Notes under the pieces: generated by a model
What the model saw: only the letters and a program-made list of their open reading frames with translations
Databases searched by the model: none
Told to the model about the DNA's origin: nothing
NCBI GenBank assembly: GCA_024036415.1
Contig: JAMWET010000949.1
Span: forward strand, 971,501 to 1,035,500
Origin: Prochilodus magdalenae
Taxonomy: Eukaryota; Chordata; Actinopteri; Characiformes; Prochilodontidae
DNA length: 64,000 nt
Reading direction: 5' to 3'
In this document: one piece after another, positions 11,936-24,034 of the stretch
Layout: every line of letters begins with the position of its first letter
Position numbering within the stretch: position 1 is the first letter of the stretch
Translations under genes and position numbers: made by a program

Positions 11936-14900
11936 CTTTGATGAACGGGGTAAAGGTGGGATAAAGGTGAGATAGCAAATTATTAAAAGAAGCAACTATA
12001 AAAGAAAAAAAGTTTTCTGAATAATCTATACTTTCACCACTTTTCTGATTCCACATTGTCCTGGCACTGTTTATCAGTCTGACGATCAACAAAGTTTTAT
12101 TCATTAAGCTAAATGCTAGCTAGTCACCAGCAGCAAGCCGGTTAGCATGCCACTGACTGCCTTTATTTTTAGAGAATAAAAATGGGTGTGAAAACTGGCA
12201 AACTGTTCAGAGAAAGTACTGTGCCTGCTCTGGTAGAAAGCAGCGTTTGAGCAAATTAACATTTCTTTTTTAATAAGCTGCTTACTAACACAAAATAACC
12301 ACAAATGATGATTTAAAATATTTAAAATTCTGCTTCAAAAGTCAGCGTTTCCACACCTCTCCACCTATCACGCTCAGATGTTCATTGTTTGCTGTTGACA
12401 GATTGGGCAGATTAGCATTCCATTCTATGTTCTTTAGAAATAATTCTTTATCATATACATCAATGTTTTTCAGGTACAATTTTAAACACGTCAGACAAGT
12501 TTCACTGACTCATTAAAGTGAAATGTGTCAAGCTTTTTTCCCTGTACAAAAATCTAAATCTCTTCACCGTCTATATAAAAACATGTATCTCCACTTTTGT
12601 TCAATTGTTTTAAATCCGTCATTTGATCACATGAGCTGCCATTTACATTATGTGAAACTTATTGACAGGACCATCAAAATGCCCCACTGCAGCTGCTGTT
12701 TACGCTGTGTAAAAAATGTCATGATGAATGGACCAACAGGAATGGATTTGCCCGTATAAAAAATCTGGTTCCATTGACTCACATTAAAGTTAAATTAGGT
12801 TTTGGGGAAGCTAGTTTTTATGGGACAGTGATGATATTTATATCTCAAAATGAACACACTTGATAGTTGCAACCTTAGCACGACACTGAACACAATACTG
12901 GCATTTTGTTCATATTGTGCAGCCCTACGGCAGGCCATTATTAATCCCTCTGTCAGAGCAGCAGCGTGTTATGATCAGTGCTGGGCCAGCCGTGAGTGGG
13001 GCTCTTTTCCACAGACCTTCCTGCTGAGTCTGCACATACTAGCCATATGGAGACACTTACCAGAAGCTCATCTACAGATTTCCGCCTCCTTATTCAACAA
13101 TTCAGTGCATTGCTCTGCATACTGCAATTTGCCTGGATGATGCACATGTGGCAGTGGTTAGCCACCAGACAGAGCCAGAGAGTAATATCTAGGGTAAACT
13201 GATTAAGTTACACGTTGTATATAGCGTCATAGTGCTAGAGAAAACATAATGGGCGAACGAGAGAGGCAGACTGCAAGGAGGCCCTCAACTTAGCATCTAT
13301 TCGGGGGCTTGGGGGATGGGGGTGATTTGACAAAGGGGGATTTCTCAAAAAGCTGGGTGACTTAAAGTAATGCACTCCAAATGCACTGTAGGCTTGAGCC
13401 AAATGCCAGCAGTTTTGTGAGTCACTAATGCATGACTTCATATGGTAAGCTTTAGCCATTTAATTGTTTCAACAGTAAATAATTTATAAAAACTTAATTT
13501 ATTAGAACTACAGGAAAAATATCAAAGACACATGCAGAAAAACACCAAACATGGGGGGAAATGCAGGCGGAGATAATACACATGTGGCACATTACATAAT
13601 CTGCTTGATTTACTAAAGTTTGAGAAACTAACAGTGTCCGTTAACAGCTTTTGTATTAATTTTCCTCCATCTTTTAAAACCAGGCATATTTCCCTCAGTG
13701 TTCAAAAGACGTGATGTTAAGAGACTTCCATTAACTGTAGCAGCAGACACAGTGGTAGCCTCAAACTCTCAGATATGTTCTGAAAAAATGATCACCAGTA
13801 GACCAGATTTACGTACGTGAGAAAATGTTAAATACTGTGGAATGTTCTGTGTGTGTCCATGTTATTATTTCATAAACTGTATTTTGTTAGCTGGAATAAA
13901 ATTACATCCTTGTTGAATGTACGGTTGGAAACTCCCTCACTCTAGCCTATGAATGATAATTTCTCATCACTGTTTCACTGTGTTATTTAAACCCTAAACT
14001 TCACGAGTGGGCAGCTAGTGGGCTGGGTTATGGGCATTTGGCTGAATTTAGATATGTATCAGCAGTTTTGTCAAAGAACCGTTTCGTACAATGTATATCT
14101 GGCCCTCTACAACCCAGTAACCCAAGAGAGAAAATCAAAAGTATTTGCTAATATTATAAAAGTACTGTATGTAATATGTAACGTATAAAGTATAATTTAT
14201 ACAATACACATAATAAAAACACAATAATACAAATTTGTAATTCAAAATACTAGACAATTACGCACAATTCTCCTAGGGCTCTTTAAGCTAAGCTGAAAAA
14301 AACGTTGTTGAACCATTTCTACTGTTTCACGATGTACAGTGTGGAGGATCTTTTCAAGGTGTTTAAAAAAGTTTTAGTATTATTAATTTGGAAATGATGT
14401 ACATGTTAAAATGTGCCTAGTTTTTTCAACTGTAATAGGGTGGCTCAGAAATCCCATCGCCCCCAAAGCCGCCCCCCAAACTTGCGTATTTGTGGGCTGA
14501 CGTCTGGAAGCAAGCGGGAGGCAGACGTCTCGTTCCACCTCATATATATCAGGCTGACTGACACGTGTGGTCAGGTTCCTTAACTTATTTTGTATGTGCC
14601 ACAGTGTTGTCTGTCGGGCAAAACCCCTGCTGGTAGCTGTTAAAGCTCTGGAGAGGGTCTGCCGGTCTGGCCTCTTTAATTTCAACTTAAAAGGCAATCT
14701 TGTAGTGGAGCTACAAGGCCAACATAGCTTAGACCTCACCAGTGCAATGCCTAAATCATCTCGCACGTGCTTCTAACCCTGCTGAGTTGCTAATTAATCT
14801 GAAAAATATTTACTCCTGTGGTTTCTGACACTGTATGACAGAGTAATCTATAAAACAGATATATGGAGTATTTCCAACGGCAAAAACCAACAGTAGCATC

Positions 14901-15114
14901 CATCATGTTCATCTTGATCATGCTGCATTTGAACCGATGCCACAGAGTTCTACCCAAACCTATGTGACTGCTGGTAGAAGAATGCTCTCTTTCATTCATT
15001 CTGGTTTATTGGGCTGCCAGTTACTATGCCCGTAATTGTTTTAGAATGTTTGGACGATGTGCTGTGGCTCTAGAGACCCAGGGAGCCTTAATCTTTGTTT
15101 TCTAATTAGGTTAA

Positions 15115-15415
15115 TCTTGTTCTTGCAGGCAAACAGTAAACATGTACTAAGTAAACCATGAATAATGTTCTAGTGGCCAATAAATGACTGATTAGATTAT
15201 GTGTCACCATATTTCTCTTCTCCTAGATTATTCATTTATCCACAAGCATCGTTTGCTCATCTTTCTATTCCTTTGTACGTTGGCCATGACTTCTTTGTCC
15301 AGTTAGTGTCACACAAAAGCTGCATAATCTGTCAGTCAAGCTGCTCATTCGCCACACCCACATGGTTCTCTGATAGGTCAGATCAGCATCTTTTAATTCA
15401 GTGGTTTATCATGCA
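15115..15415. repeat. Dispersed repeat shared with 28.0-28.3 kb
   Basis: Counterpart of the repeat at 28030-28300 (see there), ending just before the family-A Tc1 relic. No coding potential. Confidence 0.5.
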
Positions 15416-15426
15416 CTTAGTTGGGA

Positions 15427-16031
15427 AGCAACCAACAGGAATGAAACTAGGCTGGTAGGTTTGACATTGTGAGACATGCTACAGATTCAAGTTTCCCTCT
15501 TGGCTGCGTATGGGACGTAAGCAAGGAAGGGCCTTATAGCTGTACTTAGCAAACCCAACAGCCACATCTGCAGACATTCAGCAGGCAGTGATGCCCTCCG
15601 TGAGTCATCCTGTTAGTGTCAGACTACATGCACACAGGCCGCTACAACGACAGCCCTTAACACCGCATCAACGCCGCCAACGACTGCAGTGGTCTCGTAC
15701 CAGGCTGTCAAAGAGTGACTCAGAATGGCAGCAGGTCACCTTCAGTGATGAGTCTCACTTTTGTCTTAGTGGAATCCATATGTGGAAGCATCATGGTCAG
15801 TGAAATCTGCAGGAACTGTGTGAGAAAATATTGAAGCTGCATGGGATGGATTATTGCAGGACACTAATAAAAACCCCTACAACTCAATGCGGCCTGGCCG
15901 AGAGACACTACTTCTGTTGTGTGACTCAACAAATATTGCCCATGTCAGTCTAAATTTATCATGATTTATCATTCCTGTTAACCTTTATCTTCCTTCCCAA
16001 TAGCTTTGCAAGCCGACACTTCCTTCTGGGT
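15427..16031 (+). pseudogene. Tc1-like transposon relic, family A copy 1 (broken transposase)
   Basis: The + strand keeps recognisable pieces of a Tc1/mariner DDE transposase: RPLQRQPLTPHQRRQRLQW, then WQQVTFSDESHFCL, which carries the first catalytic Asp, then an IEAAWDG-like C-terminal piece. The frame is interrupted and the middle of the catalytic domain is gone. The right end (cttccttcccaatagc... cacttccttctgggt) matches the family-A end at 47.3 kb but the outermost TIR bases are lost after 16031. Non-functional. Confidence 0.75.
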
Positions 16032-18252
16032 CCTCCATGTCAGCGTGCGTCATAAGAAAAGTGAGTAGAGGTCAGATTTACACTGACGATTAATAACTTT
16101 TACAGGGCTGACATGTGGAGCACTGCCCTTTACAAGCTACTGAGAACAGACAAGCCACATGACCCAGTAACGCAAATGATGACTTCAGCCGCATTAGGAA
16201 GCAGTTAGGTTTACAGTTTTCTTTGACTGCTATACGCACGTTAGGAATGGGAGGATGTATGAGGAAAGAATTCTATAAATATGAGCAATGTATCTAACAT
16301 ATGGAGTCTTGGCAGTGAGGGTCATGTTGAATGACGGCGGAAGGAAACTTTTTTGTCCACTGCTGTGATTTACAGGCAATATTCTCGGCTGACCATGCCA
16401 AAATGACAAAGCACAAAGCCTTAGCCTATCACAGCTGAGGCTTGGTTATTCAAAGTGCTGGCTTTGAGGCTTTAAGAGTGGTCAGAAAAAGACGGAGCGC
16501 CTGACCACATTCATGCAATCCCGTTCGCCTTTCTCTTAAAGTTCTGTTCTGCTCGTAAATGCTCAGTCCAAAAGGACAAGAAAAAACAGAGAATCTGACC
16601 ATAAAAGTGAAATGTAGTAAATGGCAAATGATATGCTGACACAGCGTAGGAAAATATCACCGTTTGGGGGAAGTGGCTCCCGCCAAGTTTGTGAAAAATC
16701 ACAGAGGCACAATTCTCATTTGGAATAATGTTTTTTACGAGTCTGCTATGTTGTTATAGACGCCTCAAGCGTGCCCAGTCACGTGCTCGAAGCGTGGAGA
16801 GCCAGGTCCCATGAGTCGTCTTGGCCTAGACATCTGACCCTGAATTGTCCCATTAGAAGGACTCTGGAGGTCCTCGCTCATAGATCTCCAGGAACACAAA
16901 GATCAGAAAATGGTGACATAATGGGAAAATAAAACAACCAGCATTTTCCATATTTAGTTCATGTTAGGGATATTCTAAATATTTGTAAACAACACGGTTA
17001 ACCTGTCTGACTTCAGTCATAATGTGGAGTTAGAAGAGTCTAAACATTTTACAAGCTGTGCTGGCACACACTACAGAGCTCTGGTCACATTCTGGTTTAC
17101 ACCGATCTAGAACCAGATACTTCCCAGCATCTTCAGATTCTCACAGTAAGTGTAACACTAATGCTGGTCTAGGGCTGCTTTTACGCCTAGTGTTTTCTAA
17201 AGTACGAACCGAATTTAAATATGGATACAATATCAATATCATTATCATTTATACCACCAATAAAAAAGAATAAGAATACAGCATGATGCTGACCATTAGA
17301 GAACATAGCCTCTAGCCATAAATTTGATATCAACAAATGCTATTCTATGTTTCTTTCAAAAACTGCTGACACTAGGGTGGATTTTTAGATACTGAGTATT
17401 TTACAGATTATCCTATTGATTAATGAGAAATCAATAAGGGACAATAAGATCTATTAAATGAAAATCTCTTAAAATAAACAAAAAATGTTTTTTGAGTTTA
17501 GAAATAAAATGCTTAGATTGCATAAAATAATATAATCTATAAAAAATAAAATATTAATTGTGTTAAAAGAGTTGCCTTCCTCCTGCTGTATTTATTACCC
17601 TTAACTAGACTGGTGCATTTTAAGCTCTAGCCACTACTACTCACACCAACTGATATTTTGCTTTCTGGGTTTTAATGCATCACTATGAGGAGATCATTAT
17701 GAGAAGAGCAGGTATGCGTGTACCTGTGTGTGTTATAACCAGCAACCATACTGATCTATGTATTTGCATATAGCCATAATTAACATGCACTATTTACTAG
17801 CCTAAATCTCAACCAGAAGTCATACTGATTTACGTTAAAAGCTAAAGGTAACTTGTATCAGGTCCGCTCTGTGGACTTGATGTGCAGAGTGGACACTCTC
17901 TGGTGAGATGATGAAGCACTGGCATTGTGCTATTGTCTTAGACTAGTTTGGTTTTATAATAGACACACTGTACAGAGGTACAGTAGGTTATTTTTTTTAG
18001 CTTGAAATCTTTCCAAACTTTGGAACACAATCTGTCATTTTCTCTGGCCTCTCTCTCCTGTTCACCCTATGCTATTTTCTCTCTTTTTCCGTTTTGGAAT
18101 CTGCATCACCAGCTACAGTCATAATCTACAATCATAATACAGTGAGCTGTATGTAGTTATACAGATTAAATAAAGCCTCAATGTAAATCAATTCATCACA
18201 CCATAAACAATAATCACACACACACACATGTTATGATATATATATATATTTA

Positions 18253-18379
18253 AACCTTCACACTCTGCTCTTACTGGTGCAATGTGAAATTAATGAAGAT
18301 TGGCCACCAGGCTGGTCCAATTTAGCCATGAGACCTCCCACACTAAAATGACAGGTGTTTCAGTTTCATTCTCCAACCC

Positions 18380-18382
<3 letters not shown>
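18253..18382 (-). mobile_element. Lone end of a Tc1-like element (family B)
   Basis: About 130 bp match, in reverse orientation, the left part of the element at 47408-47926, including the terminal aggtgtttcagtttcatt and ccaacccctg followed by TA. The other end is absent; on the left it stops next to a TA-rich run. The right flank is the long (TA)n microsatellite, consistent with insertion at a TA target. Confidence 0.8.
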
Positions 18383-18439
<57 letters not shown>

Positions 18440-18490
18440 ATATACATGATTATATATACATACACACACACAGGTATATATATATATACT
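18383..18490. repeat. (TA)n/(CA)n compound microsatellite
   Basis: A long TA run with interruptions, then a short CACACA block and a second TA run. It directly abuts the Tc1-like end at 18382. Confidence 0.9.
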
Positions 18491-20767
18491 GAATATACAT
18501 ATACATATATATTGTTACATTTCACAGTGTATTCTATTAACTAGTCATAATTTATAATTAAAACAGTTTGGTCAGTAAGCTTTAAACTCCAGCTATGGGC
18601 AAAGCCATCACAGGAACGTAAATTTGCACTGGTTTTCCCCTACTTTGATGACAAAGGCTCTTGTGGCCGTTTATATTATCTTTTTCATTTGGTTACTTTG
18701 GGTTCACACTGCAGCAGAGAAGGTGAGCCAAATCACACACAGTAGTTCATTGATTGGCCTGAAACCTGATTACATGAATCACAATCAAAGCAATACGAAA
18801 ACCCTTATCTTTACATCCCTGACTGAATGACTGAATGCTTTGTCAGTTTGAATTGAACCAATCAGGTCACTGAAGCTTGGCCAAAAATATATAAAATAAC
18901 CGATCCATGTGCCAAAATCAAAACTTTGTTTTGCTATTCTTTATTGCTCGCCTTCTGTTATCAGCAGCAGGTCCTGGGTGCCGACCAAGAGTCGAATGTT
19001 CAAACAGACCAAAAATAACATTCAAGAGGGAAAATGAATTAAACAAGCTTGGATTGCACCCCCTGTGGGATCGGATACGGTCTAACCTGACTAACACCAC
19101 AAGGAATCCTGCTAATTCATTCTGAATGTAGACACAGGGTCTAATCCACACAAATGGGCTTGTTTTTGTAATATGGTTTCTGTTGGTACGTTTTGGCATA
19201 TGTTTTGGAACTGCAGTGAGATTATGAGGTTATTGTGATTACCAAAAAAGTTTTGCAGTAACTTACCCTTGCAGCAACTCAGAAATGACTAGGATTTGTT
19301 GGTCTAACTTCTTCTAAAAAGGCTATTATACGTAATTGGTTCAATCCAAATATACGGCTGTAATAAGAAATTAAAAAGAAACTGATCACAAGAACTCACG
19401 CAGACTAAGGTGCTGCTAGAAGACAAGGAAACCAAAAAGATGCAGACCATCACGAAAATGCACTCAAAACCAGCCACTGATTTCTTACAGACGGATGGGC
19501 TGTTTACATTCGAGTGGTTTGCACCAAACAAGGTAGATTGTAAAGCACCCTCAGATCACCAGGAATCTCTACTTGCTCCCTGAGGAACACTTGTCTTGTC
19601 ACACATCTTGTCATGGTGCTGTGGTCAAAGGTCAATTGTCAAGACGGCGATAGGTTCCAAGGGTACCATTTTCCTCCAGCTTCCGTCAAACATGACATTA
19701 TCCGTACTGTATCATTAGAGGAACGCCAGCACATTCACAACTTTTACTGCTTTCAGCACTTGTGCAATCTTTTCACCTCCCTTTCCAGCGTGACACACGG
19801 ACCAGTTCCAAAACAACAGCCTTAACTCAATACTTACTGTTTATGAGGACGAGCCTACAAAACAAAATACGTGAACTACATTCAGGATTTGGCTTTAGCA
19901 TTAAAAAGAGATTGCTTCATTCAAACAAATACGTTTTTAATTAAAGCTCCCGAAATCAGCCGGATGCTGGCATGTGAGTGCGATCCACACAAGAGATGTA
20001 CCGAAGAGCAAACCACACTCTACGGCCAACTTATACAACTGACTCTGGAAGATCATTACCGCTGCTTTCTACAAGTCTTAAGTTTTGTCTCATATATAGA
20101 TTAGCTAAATGGTACGCCATCATTTTCAGATACTCACACAGGAATCCTGACATCGGCTGATAACGATACTGATCTGACATATTGATATCCTAGTTAATCA
20201 CTCATAAAAGCAATCCATTACGAATAACCAATCACTTCTCCCAAACTGTAATGGGTCTGCATCATCTACAAGGAACAACCCAACAGTCATTTCCAGTTCA
20301 TTAATACCAAAGATTCACAGTAAAATCTACAAAGCAGTCAGATATTCCTAATACAAACTGACACTATCTGAAAACCCAGAGACTAGTCTATCCAAAATCC
20401 AACCTTAAACAAAAATCTTTATAGAGAACCTATAAAGTGTACAGAGGTGATTCTGAATGAAAGTCTAGTCTGGCCTCTCTACTTCAGCATGGGGATATTT
20501 AGCCACTAGTTTCATATTAGTGTAATAGATGCTTCGCCAGTCGCTAGTTTACAGGGCTTCCTGCACTCATGCTGGTTCTATACATAATTAAAATCACGCC
20601 TTCAGCTAATGCCAGTAACCCTGACCAGCATGGATAATCTGCTTGGGGGATATTTATGTTTTAAATGCATCGTGTAATTGATCTTGTTCTTTTAGAGCCA
20701 TGTGAATAAAGCAGGTACCATAATTCATGTTGAGTCCGTAAATGTAATGTAATTACAAATTATAAAC

Positions 20768-20891
20768 TCCACCTACACTACACTACTACACTACACTACA
20801 CTACACTACACTACACTACTCTATTGCACTACACTACACTACACTACTACACTACTACACTACTACACTGCACTACTCTACTACACTACTA
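20768..20891. repeat. (ACACT)n / (ACT) microsatellite
   Basis: About 120 bp of ctacactacactact-type repeats, alternating between 5-bp and 8-bp spacings. Confidence 0.9.
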
Positions 20892-21067
20892 AGTTTATTT
20901 TAATGGCGGAGGGACACCCTAGATTGACAAAGCTGAAGTCAGCTTTCTATTAATCATTTCTTGTTTAAATTTTCCCCTTCCAGCCTAAATGGTGCCGCAG
21001 TTACATTCCAGGATCTCAGGCTAAAGCTGGACAGGTAGACTGAGTTGCAAGCATGAATCTGCTGCAA

Positions 21068-21343
21068 CATTAAAGGTGGAACAGGAAAATTTATAGAATA
21101 AGCTGAAGCGCTAGAACTGCTACACCATTTAAGGTAGAATGGTCTGACCTGTTTGTTTATGTTTGTGATGGTCACGAAGGCAAGTTTGCTAGCCCAAAGT
21201 CGTTTCCCTTGGCAATGTGTGTCCATGAATTTGAGGGGATGAGCTTCTGAAGAAGCACCAAATTGAGGGGATATATTTGTTTTGCTTCTAAATTCGAATA
21301 TCAACAATCTTTCTCCAGAATCACTTACTGCACCTTTAATATG
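21068..21343. repeat. Dispersed repeat with short inverted ends (possible MITE)
   Basis: It begins attaaaggtg and ends cacctttaat, giving a 10-bp inverted match about 275 bp apart. The inside looks like a repeat common in fish genomes (ggtcacgaaggcaagtttgc, gggatatatttgttttgc). A minus-strand frame stays open across it for 165 codons but reads as non-protein. A related TTAAAGGTG start is seen at about 56836. Confidence 0.4.
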
Positions 21344-22309
21344 TAAAGACTTATGAAGTGACCCGACAAACCACATTACAGTGAAGTTTTTCAGACAGCT
21401 GGCATAATAGCTACTACAACACACTTTGCTGAATAGCAAGCTGCTTCTCATGTTACGTTAGCTCATGTGATTGTCTATGCCTCACTTTCACCTAAAAAAC
21501 ATCTGCACTTCTTGATTAATCTATCATCTGTTGTGGTTAGTGAATAAACTGCTTCACACAGAATTCTAGTTTAAGCCACACCCACTTTTCGTTTGTGATT
21601 TTAATAATGGTGCTCAAATGTTTTAGTTCAAATCATTTTAATAGCACCTGAGACTCGATATACTGCAAACGTGATATTTTGGACTATATATGTTATGGAT
21701 TAAGAGGTATTCATTTCTATTGCCTCCACCCATCCATTCAATGGTGTCAGCCCAGTACCAACACTGGATTTCAGATCAGCAGTACAGCGGTTTGACAGCA
21801 CCCATTTTCAGGGCTGTAGACATCCTTAAATCCCACTCAGTGCACTCAGTGCATCAGAAAATGGAATGAACAATGTTCTCGTATACCCTCACCTACTGGC
21901 TTATGGTCAATGGATCCTCAAAGCCCCTTGACCAGGTTCTCTGAGCTGCTAAAAAGCCGGCGAACACCACCAAGGCTGTAAATGCCTTTAATAAGACTGC
22001 TACAAAGGCCTCTTTCTTTAGTTCTACAGATTGGGTTCCCACAGTGCAGCCTTTAGAGGCCCTTCTAAAGGGCAGCTTACAACAGGTATCTCACACAACC
22101 TTTAGACCTACACACAGGAAAGCCTCTTTGAACTGCTGAGAAATGAATACGCCTTTTTACTCCTTCCTTATTCTGTGGGTATACGCATCAACTCTGCAAG
22201 CCTCTACAGTCTAGACTACTCCTCACAGATTTCATCTTCACAGATTTCAGTTCTAAACCGACAATATAATAATTATTTTTCAGCATCAGGGAAAAAGCAG
22301 AAGGCATTT

Positions 22310-22560
22310 ATTCATTCAGTATTCAATGTTTCGCTCGGTGCCGTTATAATAGATTCCGCTCTCTTCAGGAGGCTTGCTTTGCAGGGATGTCTTTCCACAC
22401 CTCCAAAGTTCACTCCTAGAAGTTGGTTGCACTGTCTGCTTCTCACAATCTAAATAATCCCAAACACATTCAGTGAAGTCGAGGTCTGGGCTCTGGGGGT
22501 GATCAGTCCACTGTTCTGAGAACACCAGCAGCTGCTTTTGTTTAATTTGCACATTTTCTT
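22310..22560 (-). pseudogene. Tc1-like transposase C-terminal relic
   Basis: The minus strand reads HPQSPDLDFTECVWDYLD, a degraded form of the PQSPDLNPIEHVWDYLD motif before the third catalytic residue of Tc1-type transposases. It continues CEKQTVQPTSRSELW, typical of the same region. The catalytic Glu-containing PIE is changed to DFTE. No TIRs were found. Non-functional fragment. Confidence 0.7.
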
Positions 22561-23980
22561 CTTCTTGATCTATTTCCTTCTTTTCTCAGTAAGAGCTTCT
22601 TCACAGAAGAACTTACTGGGACCGTTCAGCCCTTCCTTATAACTTCCAGACTGAAGCCCAGCTGCCTCACACCATTCAAGGCTTTAATAAAACCCTGGAC
22701 CTCCTGTCTTCCTCCTTACAGTTGAAGACAGGAAGAAATACCAAGATCTAAAGCAGAAGTGGAGCCTGGCTTTCTTTTTTCTAATTGCTCAAAAAAAAAA
22801 ACAAGCTGTAAGTACAGTTTATCTGATGGAGACAGTTTTGGTGGTCTGCTAGGTCTTGCACAGTCGTACTTTCATATCTTTTAATTACCTTTCACACTCC
22901 AGTTTTTTTCCTATTTTACTTTCACATATTTTCTTCCTTATGCAAGTGGATTATCTCACATCTTATCTTCTCAGAAAATGCCTCCAGGGAATGGATAAAC
23001 AGAACTGAAAATTGTGGTCTCTGATTTCTGATGTCATTAGGTAATTTATATTGGTACATTCATCATGAAATGTTGTCACAACATTAGAGGGCAGGTGCCA
23101 TGTAAAACATGAGGCTTAATAAACTATGACAGTAACAATATGCTGATATCTGGATGGGAAGACTACAGTGCACAGCCCCTCTCTTATCCCACAGTCTCAA
23201 ATGTTTTCTAAAGCACAAGAGGAGATACTTTTGGATTTGCCAGAGTTCTGCTTTTTGATGGCTAGCATTCAATATCAACTGGCATTCCATGACCCTATTA
23301 GTCAAAGGAAAGCGGTCTTTGGGAAAACAGCAAGGGCTGAAAGAAAAAGGACGTGGACAAAGTGTCTTCATAACAAAAGTGTCTCTTTCTCTGGAAGAAC
23401 CTACAGTAATGTTTCTCCAACCCTTCAGAGGAGAAACGATAGTTCACAGAATACTAGGAAGTATTTATTGACCTTCTGTAACATCTTCCTCAGGTCCAAA
23501 CGGCAATCCCCAAGGATATAAAAAAAGGCAAGTTCTAACCAAACAGAAGATAAAAAGTCCAAGTCAGCCGAAATACCATGTCTGGTTTTCTAATAGATAT
23601 AAAATATAGCTCTTTGGAACTATGACTATGCATTGCAGCGTAATGTTCTCAGTGAGCCTGAGTCAGTGTTCCAAGAACACTGGACGGTTACTCGAGTAAT
23701 GACACTGACCCCTGGGACTTGCTAAGTGAGGTAAGTTGGTGTTGAAATTAGCTTGTTTAGTGTAAGGATCCACTTAGCGGGTTTTAAAATGCCAACTTCA
23801 TCACCTTTTAAATCTGTCTTGGCAAGTGAGCTCTAATCGTCATAGCGCCCCAAGAAACACTAGGTCGACAGAACAGTTTACTTATTCGGACTAATTACAT
23901 GGAACATGTTGATGGAACACTGAGAATATGTTCCTCTGGGGCAGGGCTGGGGAGATCAGCGGGTGTTCTTTAGGACTTAC

Positions 23981-24034
23981 CCGAGGCCCTCTTTTTCCTG
24001 GTAATCCTGGCTTGCCGGGGGGCCCTGGAGGTCC
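23981..24034 (-). CDS. col27a1: col27a1 exon 4 (54-nt triple-helix exon)
   Basis: This is a 54-nt exon encoding six uninterrupted triplets, GPPGPPGKPGLPGKRGPR (residues 476-493). It starts on an intact Gly codon after a CAG acceptor and ends before a GTAAGT donor at 23980. Intact-codon 54-nt exons are the hallmark of fibrillar collagen genes. The order and residues line up with the second helix segment of mammalian COL27A1 as I remember it (ending GARGPR), so no exon seems to be missing between exons 3 and 4. The KRGPR end is basic. Confidence 0.95.

Larger units (their letters stand above)
7141..23980 (-). other. col27a1 intron 4 (about 16.8 kb)
   Basis: This is the largest intron seen. It holds a SINE with clear target duplications (10.5 kb), a palindromic MITE-like element (11.4-11.9 kb), Tc1-like relics (15.4-16.0, 18.25-18.38 and 22.3-22.6 kb), a (TA)n microsatellite, an ACACT-type microsatellite and a dispersed repeat at 21.07-21.34 kb. 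No other Gly-X-Y exon was found on the minus strand, in line with exons 4 and 5 being adjacent in the family. Confidence 0.75.

Noticed and set aside
14383..14766. 127-codon minus-strand open frame
   Set aside because: No domain, no splice context and an irregular composition; on this length of sequence an open frame of this size is expected by chance.
20954..21451. 165-codon minus-strand frame as a gene
   Set aside because: It spans a dispersed repeat with inverted ends and has no recognisable protein pattern.
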